Source: Actinomadura soli (GTDB lineage Bacteria > Actinomycetota > Actinomycetes > Streptosporangiales > Streptosporangiaceae). From it: DNA of 45,211 nt. The notes under the pieces were generated by a model. That model saw only the letters and a program-made list of their open reading frames with translations. It had not been told where the DNA came from and did no database searches. The stretch is from assembly GCF_005889715.1 (NCBI RefSeq), contig NZ_VCKW01000041.1:1-45211 (forward strand), written 5' to 3'. Shown here piece after piece: positions 39,293 to 45,211 of this stretch (within the stretch, counting starts at the first letter, position 1; each line of letters opens with the position of its first letter). The position numbers and the translations under genes are program-made.

Positions 39293-40690
39293 ATGGCGCT
39301 GTACACTTACCAGCCGGTCGCCAACGGTCTGCGCACCGATCACCCCATCCCCGACCTGCCGTTCGTCGACGACTCCCACATCCCGGTGCACGACGGCAAG
39401 CAGGTCGAGAAGATCGGCCGCCACAAAGACGGCATGTGGGGCCGCCACGACCCCTGCCAAGACGGCGGATGGGTCGCCTTCACCAATGACCCCGGACGCA
39501 CGGACCTGGCCTGGGTCGTGCGCCACCACCCCGAACACGGCCGGTCGGTCGTGCTCTACCGCGACCAGGACGCCTCCCCCGTGGACTCCCTGCTCATGTG
39601 GGAGGAACCCACCGCACTGCTGTACCGGGCCGGCGGCTACTGGTGGGACGGCACGGGCTGGTACCGCCCCTCCCAGTTGTTCGACTGGGGGGCCGAGAAA
39701 TCCTACAAGCGGCCGGTGCCCGCCGCCGTCACCATCACCGCCGGTGACCTGATGCGCAACGCCGACCCCGCCCGCGCCCGCGTCCTGGACATCAGCGAGG
39801 TCACCGTGCCGGCCACCGGCGCCACTTCCGACCGAGGATGGAGCGACGACCTGGCGCTGTGGGCCTCCCGCCGCGACGACCGCGGCCTGGGCGACAGCAT
39901 CGTCACCCTCACCGCGCCGGAACTAGTCGCCGACCAGCTCGTCGGCGTCGGTGAGATGGCCCAGATCGCCGGGATCGGAGCCTCCACGCTGCGCGCCTAC
40001 ATCTCCCGCGGCGAGGGCGACGTCCCCCTCCCGCAAGCCGTCGTCAGCGGCCGCAACATGTGGACCCGCCCCGTCGCCGAGGAATGGGCCGAACAACGCC
40101 GCCGCTCCGTCGAAGGCGTCCAGGAAACGGTGTCGGCCGACCACGAAGGGGCCACCAACCCAATCGGCATCACCGAAACCTGGAAGCGGTTCAGCCACAC
40201 CTTCTTCTCCCTGCTCTGGGAACGTCAGGCCTTCCGCAAGCGGTGGGCCCTGCGGTGGCGCACCGAGCCCGCCGTCCGCGAGATCGCCGAAGGCCTCAGC
40301 TGGGAAGTGGCCGCCAGCATCCCCGACCTCGTCGGCGTCTGGGACCTGTCAGCAACCGTCCGCCAAGCCCTGGTCTACGAGTTCCTCCACGGACGCGACC
40401 TGCACCGCTCCGTACAGCGCGACGACCCGGGCCAGCGTGACGACTACCAGTACTTCGGGCTCACCCCCACCATCACCAGAACCCTCGACTGGCTCATCCG
40501 CCACGAACCCGCCGCCGCGGGCCGCGCGATCGAACAAGCCATCGGCGAAGCCGAGGCCGATCTCGACATCCCTCGCGCCGTCACCGAACGCTCCATCGCC
40601 ACAGCCCTGTCCCTGGACGGCACCCTCGACCAGACCACCCGCGAAGCCTTCCTCGAACGCGTCTTCACCCCCGCCGCCAACCGACCCTGA
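39293..40690 (+). CDS. HTH protein of unknown function (465 aa)
   Basis: ATG 39293 follows GAGGGGA. The N-terminal 145 residues are rich in tryptophan, tyrosine and histidine (YTYQPVANGLRTDHPIPDLP; GRHDPCQDGGWVAFTNDPGR; ALLYRAGGYWWDGTGWYRPS). Residues 217-268 form an excisionase/MerR-like HTH (GVGEMAQIAGIGASTLRAYI, SRGEGDVPLPQAVVSGR, MWTRPVAEEWA). The rest is helical, ending in ATALSLDGTLDQTTREAFLE. Actinomycete integrative elements often carry such proteins, role unknown. The operator cluster just upstream implies tight control. It is convergent with the ABC-3C genes. Confidence 0.7.
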   Translation: MALYTYQPVANGLRTDHPIPDLPFVDDSHIPVHDGKQVEKIGRHKDGMWGRHDPCQDGGWVAFTNDPGRTDLAWVVRHHPEHGRSVVLYRDQDASPVDSLLMWEEPTALLYRAGGYWWDGTGWYRPSQLFDWGAEKSYKRPVPAAVTITAGDLMRNADPARARVLDISEVTVPATGATSDRGWSDDLALWASRRDDRGLGDSIVTLTAPELVADQLVGVGEMAQIAGIGASTLRAYISRGEGDVPLPQAVVSGRNMWTRPVAEEWAEQRRRSVEGVQETVSADHEGATNPIGITETWKRFSHTFFSLLWERQAFRKRWALRWRTEPAVREIAEGLSWEVAASIPDLVGVWDLSATVRQALVYEFLHGRDLHRSVQRDDPGQRDDYQYFGLTPTITRTLDWLIRHEPAAAGRAIEQAIGEAEADLDIPRAVTERSIATALSLDGTLDQTTREAFLERVFTPAANRP

Positions 40691-40785
40691 CCCGGCAACA
40701 CACCAGATCAGCCTGGACCCAGTAGCTTTGGAACGAGCAGTCCCGCCGAGGAAGACCACCCCGCTACCCTGCGGGTCGCCGCAGC

Positions 40786-40800
40786 CTCAGGACTCCTGAG
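40786..40800. repeat. 15-bp palindrome between convergent genes
   Basis: CTCAGGA-C-TCCTGAG is perfectly symmetrical around one base. It lies in the 257-bp gap between the gene ending at 40690 and the ABC-3C ATPase gene. Confidence 0.3.
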
Positions 40801-40813
40801 CACCCGCAGACGT

Positions 40814-40879
40814 ATCGGAACGAGAAGTCACGGCAGCGTCAACCCGGACGACCCGCCTATCGCGACTCTTCGTTCCGAT
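40814..40879. repeat. 10-bp inverted repeat between convergent genes
   Basis: ATCGGAACGA (40814-40823) and TCGTTCCGAT (40870-40879) are perfect complements 46 bp apart. In a convergent gap this may form a shared terminator structure, or mark the border of the ABC-3C module. Confidence 0.4.
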
Positions 40880-40947
40880 GCTGGTCGACCCCCGCAACGT
40901 CCCGATCACCGCTGCAGGGGCCGCCGTGGCTGCGGGAACCTCTGGCG

Positions 40948-42789
40948 TCAGTGCAGGGGAGTTGGGAAGAAGCCTGCTCGCCGGCCTCCGGCTCCGGTGA
41001 AGTGGTAGGTGGTGGCCTCTGAGAGCACCTTGGTCGGCGGGTCGCCGTTCTCGATGACGACGGCTTGGCCGGGGAAGGAGAGCATGTCTTTGTAGAACCG
41101 GTCGACGACGGTAGAGGTCATTTCAACATCGGGGATATCGGGGGTTTCGTCGGGTTCCGGATCGCGGTAGGTGACCACCGGTGAGTCCAGGACGACGAAG
41201 CCGAGGTGGTGTAGATCCCGGCCTATGCAGAAGCGTGCCAATGCTGTGGTAAAAGCCGAGTGCAGGACGGATCGCACACCTTTGCCGCGTCCGGCCCGCT
41301 CGCGTCCGCCCGCGCGGATCTCGGCATGGTACTGATCGTATTCGGCGTGATCGACGTCGGGGACCTGCCATGCGTTCAGAGTCTGTTGGAGGACGGAGTC
41401 GAATTCGCCCAGGATGCTCGTCGGTATGTGCTGGGTGGGACGCGTAAGCAGAACCGAGTCCGCACCAACCAGGCGGGAGCGCTTGTCGTCCAGCTCTGCG
41501 ATGCGTTCGTGCAGCTCCAATTCACGCTCGACAGCGGAGCGCTCCTCCACCAGCTCTTCGACGTCCGATCGCAGAAGAGCGATGCCGCCCTCGAGTTCGG
41601 CGATGATCTGGTCCCGCACACCGATGTCGGACTGGGCCTCGACCCGGCGATTGAGCAGGGTAGTCTCTTCGCTGGCCAGGTCGGCGATCGTGGGCAGCAG
41701 ATCTCCGAGCAGAGCAGAGGTCTTCGCGGCCTCGGCCTCCACCGCAGCGTGAAGCTGCGTGGTTTCCTCCACGCTGTGGTTGGGCTGTTGATGTTCAGGC
41801 TCTGCGCCACAGAACACGCAGGTGCCGACCTTGAAGTAGCCCAAGATGCTGCCCGCTTCGTTGACCATCGCCAAGCGCTCCAGGTCCGAGCGGTATTGGG
41901 CCTCCAGCAGCCGGAAGCGGCCCAGCAGGTCACTGACTTCGGTCAGTCGCTCGTCGAGTACGGCCAACTCCCTGGCGGCGTCCATGCGAGAGTCGACTGC
42001 TTCGCGGTGGGCTTGGTTGACCTGGCGCAGCGGGCCGGATTGATCCTCCAGCGCTCCGCGGATTCGGATGAGTCGGTCGCGCAGTTGGCGGTCGTTCTCC
42101 TGCGTGGCGAGTTTGGACGACAGGTCGATGACGAGCTGGTCCAGGAGTTGTATCTGTCCCTTGTGGACGCGGCGTTGACCGGCGTTGGGGCCGGTGTCCA
42201 CGGCCGGATCTCCCTCGCCGGTGACCAGGAACCGCATGACGGACAACTCTGCGGTGCGGGTAGTGGCCGTGCCGGTACGCAGCACCGGAGGCACCTGACC
42301 GACCATGCGGTTCTCGGTGACCAGGGACAGATGTAGCAGGTCGGTCAGCGCGAGCGGGCGGGTGCCGCCCGCTTCGTTCTTGCGGATCAGGATGTCGTCC
42401 AGGCCCAGCGCGCGTAGCAGATGAATCGACAGGCTGTTCTTGCTGCGCGCGTTGTGGACCGCGGTGACCGTCGCGTCCGGGGTGCGGATCACCTGATCGC
42501 GCAGGTCCTCGTTGTGCAGGTGGATGCTGTTGCTCTCGGGGGCACGGACCAGGGTCAACGGGGCGCCGTCCGGCATGAGCAGCCCCAGCAGGATCTGGGT
42601 GTAGCCCTCTGCCTCCGGCGGCATCGTCAGGTCGGCGCCGCCCAGCATGTACTCGACCGACTTGACGATAAAGGACTTGCCGGTGTCGGAGGTGCCGTAG
42701 ATAACGGTCAGCTCCGGGCCGAAGACGATCTGCGCGGGGGGCACATGGGACCCGGCATAGGTGAGATGGGTCAGCTGCAGCTCAGTCAC
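40948..42789 (-). CDS. ABC-3C system ATPase (DUF3732/SMC-like)
   Basis: A 613-aa ATPase of the SMC/Rad50-like ABC type. Walker A is GTSDTGKS at 32-39. Two long coiled-coil arms (about 205-310 and 340-445) flank a CVFC motif at 324-327 that resembles a zinc-hook or zinc-binding turn. The C-terminal half supplies Walker B in GFVVLDSP (D535). This is the layout of the DUF3732 ATPase of ABC-three-component systems. It is the last of three overlapping genes: its ATG overlaps the middle-component gene by 8 bases. By analogy it probably senses invading nucleic acid or its structures and switches on the effector; that mechanism is inferred. Confidence 0.85.
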   Translation of the reverse strand: MTELQLTHLTYAGSHVPPAQIVFGPELTVIYGTSDTGKSFIVKSVEYMLGGADLTMPPEAEGYTQILLGLLMPDGAPLTLVRAPESNSIHLHNEDLRDQVIRTPDATVTAVHNARSKNSLSIHLLRALGLDDILIRKNEAGGTRPLALTDLLHLSLVTENRMVGQVPPVLRTGTATTRTAELSVMRFLVTGEGDPAVDTGPNAGQRRVHKGQIQLLDQLVIDLSSKLATQENDRQLRDRLIRIRGALEDQSGPLRQVNQAHREAVDSRMDAARELAVLDERLTEVSDLLGRFRLLEAQYRSDLERLAMVNEAGSILGYFKVGTCVFCGAEPEHQQPNHSVEETTQLHAAVEAEAAKTSALLGDLLPTIADLASEETTLLNRRVEAQSDIGVRDQIIAELEGGIALLRSDVEELVEERSAVERELELHERIAELDDKRSRLVGADSVLLTRPTQHIPTSILGEFDSVLQQTLNAWQVPDVDHAEYDQYHAEIRAGGRERAGRGKGVRSVLHSAFTTALARFCIGRDLHHLGFVVLDSPVVTYRDPEPDETPDIPDVEMTSTVVDRFYKDMLSFPGQAVVIENGDPPTKVLSEATTYHFTGAGGRRAGFFPTPLH

Positions 42790-43243
42790 GACGGCCCTCG
42801 AATGGCGTGGGTGAGGGAAGCGAGCCGTTGAGCAGGTCCGCTGTGGTGGCGCGTACGTCGGTCTCCGGCGCCCAGTGGTGCACGGCCCACTCGGCCCGCT
42901 GGCGCAGGCGCCCCACGTAGGGGGCCTCGAGGATGTCGACGAAGGCGGGCCCGCTCTCGGTGGCGCGGTAGACCAGTCCGGTCTCGTCGGCTTCGACGTT
43001 GGCGAGCCCGGCGCGGATCAGTACCAGCAGCGCTTGTTCCAGCACGGTGCGCTTCATGCCCAACTCGCCCGTGTGGCCGGGCAGGGACGGGTGCAGGCTG
43101 GGCGGGCCGTCGAGGTCACCGCTGTGCAAAACGGCGTGGTCCAGCAGGGCAAGCTGCGCCAGATCCAGCGGCTGGGGATGGCTCTCTGCCAGCAGCACCA
43201 GCGCCCGCATCCCGATCTCTAGCGGGCTGTTGAGCGGGTTCAT
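42782..43243 (-). CDS. ABC-3C system middle component
   Basis: A 153-aa winged-helix-like protein. MNPLNSPLEIGMRALVLLAE, LALLDHAVLHSGDLDGPPSL, HPSLPGHTGELGMKRTVLEQ and ALLVLIRAGLANVEADETGL are typical of ABC-3C middle components (LNSPxExGxRAL, GPxSLHPxxPxxxGE). These small proteins link the effector and ATPase. It overlaps the effector gene by 4 bases (ATGA) and the ATPase gene by 8 bases, so all three are translationally coupled. No lesion is visible. Confidence 0.85.
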   Translation of the reverse strand: MNPLNSPLEIGMRALVLLAESHPQPLDLAQLALLDHAVLHSGDLDGPPSLHPSLPGHTGELGMKRTVLEQALLVLIRAGLANVEADETGLVYRATESGPAFVDILEAPYVGRLRQRAEWAVHHWAPETDVRATTADLLNGSLPSPTPFEGRRD

Positions 43244-44337
43244 GCGGTTCCCCCGTCCTCACACCATGCCAGTCGGCCATCGTTGGCCAGGTGATGGCAT
43301 ACCCCCTTGCGGTCCAGGGGTCGCACGTACCGGCTGAGTACCGTCTCGGTCAAGGCAACGACCCCGGCCGTTTCGAGGACCGCCTGCAAGCGGTCCCAGC
43401 CCAGTTCGTAGCGTCTGTCGGACACCTCGACCGCAATGGTGTGGACATCGTCCAGGATCGCGTCCAAGTGCCCGTCGGGGTAGGCGTCGCGGGCGAAGCG
43501 ACGCAGGGATTCCGCGCTGTAGAACGCCTCGCGCTGACGCCGCATGTGTTCGCCGGCCTTGGGATGCTGAGCGATCAATTCCAGGGTGTCGGCCGCGTTC
43601 TTCCAGCGTTCGGCATACACCTTCACCAGCTCCTGGACGTAGCGGGCCTCGCCGGGCTCGTGCTGGTCCGGAGGCTGCAGGATGGCAGGGCGCTCGCGCG
43701 GTTCGTCAACGAAGCGGGTCGCCCAGGCTGGGGTGGTTTTGTGCTGGGCGAGCATCTCGTCCATGTCGACCGGCACGAACATGGAGAAGTCCGTCTGCTC
43801 GGCCAGCTCCACGACATGGAGCTGCTCCTCGGACGTCAGCCGGGTGATGACCTCATCGGTGGTTCTCTCCAGGTCTTGGAGGAACGTCGCGCGGGCCTGG
43901 CTCGGCTTCGCCAGAGCCTGCCGCAGTGTGCGGGCGATCACGGGGGCGACGAAGACGTACTGCGTCGGCCGGATGAAGTGCCCCAGCACGACACCGGCGA
44001 ACATCTTCCGCATCTCAGCCGAGGCTGTACTCCATCCCAAGGGACCCTTGTAGCGCTTGCACTGGTAGTTGTCCCACGGCCCTTCCAGACCTTGCGGCGT
44101 TTGGTAACCGGCGACATCGATCCCGTGGTCTCCGCTCCCGCCGTGCCGCTCCACTCGCACGTACAGCGGATTCAGCGCCGGAACCCACTCCTTGACGAAC
44201 TCCTCGAACTCATCCGGGTCATAGCCGAAAACAATCTTCTTGGGGCTCGGCATGGAGGGGTACTGCATCGCCGGACCCCTGAGCACCAGGGTCGGCTCGG
44301 GGAGGTCGCCTTGTCGCACACGCGCCTGATCCGACAC
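43240..44337 (-). CDS. ABC-3C effector: Mrr-like nuclease with ABC-3C C-terminal domain
   Basis: A 365-aa protein from GTG 44337, which follows GAGGGGG; ATG 44268 is an alternative. The N-terminal domain is a restriction-endonuclease fold: GDHGIDVAGYQTP gives D74 and NYQCKRYKGPLGW gives Q92 and K94, the D...QxK pattern of Mrr-type enzymes. The C-terminal 200 residues are helical (VQELVKVYAERWKNAADTLE, GHLDAILDDVHTIAVEVSDR) and match the domain that joins effectors to ABC-3C middle components. It should be the toxic nuclease arm of the system, cutting DNA when triggered. First gene of the operon; the promoter is in 44338-44440. Confidence 0.85.
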   Translation of the reverse strand: MSDQARVRQGDLPEPTLVLRGPAMQYPSMPSPKKIVFGYDPDEFEEFVKEWVPALNPLYVRVERHGGSGDHGIDVAGYQTPQGLEGPWDNYQCKRYKGPLGWSTASAEMRKMFAGVVLGHFIRPTQYVFVAPVIARTLRQALAKPSQARATFLQDLERTTDEVITRLTSEEQLHVVELAEQTDFSMFVPVDMDEMLAQHKTTPAWATRFVDEPRERPAILQPPDQHEPGEARYVQELVKVYAERWKNAADTLELIAQHPKAGEHMRRQREAFYSAESLRRFARDAYPDGHLDAILDDVHTIAVEVSDRRYELGWDRLQAVLETAGVVALTETVLSRYVRPLDRKGVCHHLANDGRLAWCEDGGTA

Positions 44338-44488
44338 ATTCCCCCTCGAATCTGCAACCAATGCCGATGCAACGACTACGACAGAAATATCACCGATAGG
44401 TCAATTACAACAGCTCCACCTTTGATGCACTGACAGTCTGGCCTGTGCGGGTTCGTGGGTGTAGGCCCCAGGCAAGGTGTGGTAACTG

Positions 44489-44803
44489 ATGGCTACCTAT
44501 GTGAAGGCGGAGGCTGCGGTGGGCGAGCCTGACAAGCCCGCCAGCGGCGGCGGCGCGGCGCAGTTCGATCAGGCCCTGATCGGCCGACTGGTCGCTCGGA
44601 TGCGAGCAGGGCTGGACCTCGCCGAGCTGGGCGGCCCGCCAAGCCGCCGAACGCCGGGCCGACCGGGCCTGCGCCGACCTGGACGAGGTGGCGCCCAGAC
44701 CGCGGAGCAGTTCGCCGAGCTGCGCGGTCGGCTCCAGCGGGCCGAAGACCGCTCCGACCGGGAACGCGCTGAACGGCTGGCCCGGAACGAACGGCCAGCG
44801 TAA
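44489..44803 (+). CDS. small helical hypothetical protein with compensating frame changes
   Basis: ATG 44489 begins MATYVKAEAAVGEPDKPASG. The frame is open to 44803 (104 aa), but the middle (GGPPSRRTPGRPGLRRPGRG) is unlike its surroundings. Another frame there reads AARQAAERRADRACADLDEV. Removing one G in the GGG near 44630 and adding one C in the CCC near 44690 gives a smooth helical protein: LDLAELAARQAAERRADRAC, ADLDEVAPQTAEQFAELRGR, LQRAEDRSDRERAERL. So this copy probably carries two small indels that cancel. Function unknown. Confidence 0.55.
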   Translation: MATYVKAEAAVGEPDKPASGGGAAQFDQALIGRLVARMRAGLDLAELGGPPSRRTPGRPGLRRPGRGGAQTAEQFAELRGRLQRAEDRSDRERAERLARNERPA

Positions 44804-44872
44804 GGACCCGCCCGGTCGTGCAAGAGAAGATGCGCCCAGGATGACCGCCCGACGACAAACAGGCGCCCGCTG

Positions 44873-45049
44873 ATGAGGGCGCTGGACTGTAACGCGCTCA
44901 CACTCGACGACGCCATCACCGAAGAGCCGCTGCCGCCGACTGGGCCAGCCGATCACCGCTGGCCAGAAACCCGCCACGACGCCGTGGCGTCGGGCCCGGT
45001 GCCGAACGCCTGGATGCCGGTATTGTTCGAGGAGTCAGACAGGTGGTGA
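44873..45049 (+). CDS. 58-aa hypothetical protein
   Basis: ATG 44873 overlaps the stop of a ten-codon frame upstream (CTGATGAGG). The peptide reads MRALDCNALTLDDAITEEPL, PPTGPADHRWPETRHDAVAS, GPVPNAWMPVLFEESDRW and ends at TGA 45047. It is acidic with several tryptophans. It follows the helical protein gene on the same strand, 69 bp downstream. No family known. Confidence 0.45.
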   Translation: MRALDCNALTLDDAITEEPLPPTGPADHRWPETRHDAVASGPVPNAWMPVLFEESDRW

Positions 45050-45090
45050 TCTAATGCGGCCGGTGATTCTGCACGACAACGGTCGGCTTA

Positions 45091-45211
45091 GAGCGTGTCT
45101 CATGTGGGTTGGGTGTGGTCTGCGGGATAATCCGGGATCGTGTCGGATCTTGCGCTCCGGTTGGTGCCGGATGAGTTGTGGGAGCTGGTCGAGCCGTTGG
45201 TTCCGGGGTTC
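45091..45211 (+). mobile_element. left end of an IS5-type insertion sequence
   Basis: GAGCGTGTCTCATGTGGGTT at 45091 has the look of an IS5-type terminal repeat, and the transposase gene starts 49 bp inside it. The element runs past the end of the window, so its other end and its target duplication cannot be checked. Confidence 0.65.
45140..45211 (+). CDS. IS5-family transposase, N-terminal part (continues outside)
   Basis: GTG 45140 gives VSDLALRLVPDELWELVEPL, VPGF up to the last base of the window. The pattern LVPDxLWExVxPLxP is the typical start of IS5-family transposases of actinomycetes. The catalytic part lies beyond the window. Confidence 0.85.
   Translation, partial: MSDLALRLVPDELWELVEPLVPGF

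Overview
The window is high-GC DNA with actinomycete features: GTG starts, purine-rich ribosome-binding sites, ECF sigma factors, and small proteins of types common in Streptosporangiales-like bacteria. The exact genus cannot be read from the sequence. There are no rRNA or tRNA genes and almost no housekeeping genes. It is an accessory region, a defence-rich island assembled from integrated and partly decayed mobile elements. The two ends carry insertion-sequence pieces (IS3 remnant at 1-156, start of an IS5-type element at about 45091).

Region by region. (1) 1-8.5 kb: IS3 scrap, decayed small genes, then a complete type I restriction-modification operon on the minus strand (hsdR-hsdS-DUF5655 nuclease-hsdM), followed by a ParB-like scrap. 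(2) 8.5-12.7 kb: a PIN-like nuclease gene, an intact tyrosine integrase, a truncated pentapeptide protein and a hypothetical gene. (3) 12.8-20 kb: many broken genes, including an ISKra4-type transposase remnant, a phage terminase-small-subunit-like gene, a pentapeptide membrane protein and an AbiV-like abortive infection gene. Between them lie an HTH/membrane/SH3-like regulator divergent from a secreted SH3-like protein, and a 53-aa peptide gene. (4) 20-24.1 kb: an operon of a small membrane protein, an ECF sigma factor and a CRP/FNR regulator; the C-terminal half of a serine recombinase; and a coiled-coil CHAT (caspase-like) protease gene. (5) 24.1-31.2 kb: a TRADD-N-associated membrane protein gene overlapping a tyrosine integrase gene; a second copy of that integrase split by a 1.14-kb Tn3-derived element carrying a DUF6939-like gene; a second ECF sigma factor with a 57-aa partner; and a third, truncated integrase. 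(6) 31.3-40.7 kb: three large proteins of unknown function, each with a MerR/excisionase-like HTH. They surround a 53-aa peptide gene, a relatively AT-rich non-coding stretch and several inverted repeats. (7) 40.9-44.4 kb: a complete three-gene ABC-three-component (ABC-3C) conflict system: Mrr-like nuclease effector, middle component and DUF3732-type ATPase.

How the genes fit together: the type I system, ABC-3C system, CHAT protease, TRADD-associated membrane protein, AbiV-like protein and PIN-like nuclease all point to anti-phage or anti-plasmid defence. Four tyrosine recombinases and several transposase scraps explain how the cargo could accumulate. Several genes are interrupted by one-base changes, mostly a missing base in a short G or C run. 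These may be sequence errors rather than biology, so the frameshifted genes should be read with that in mind.
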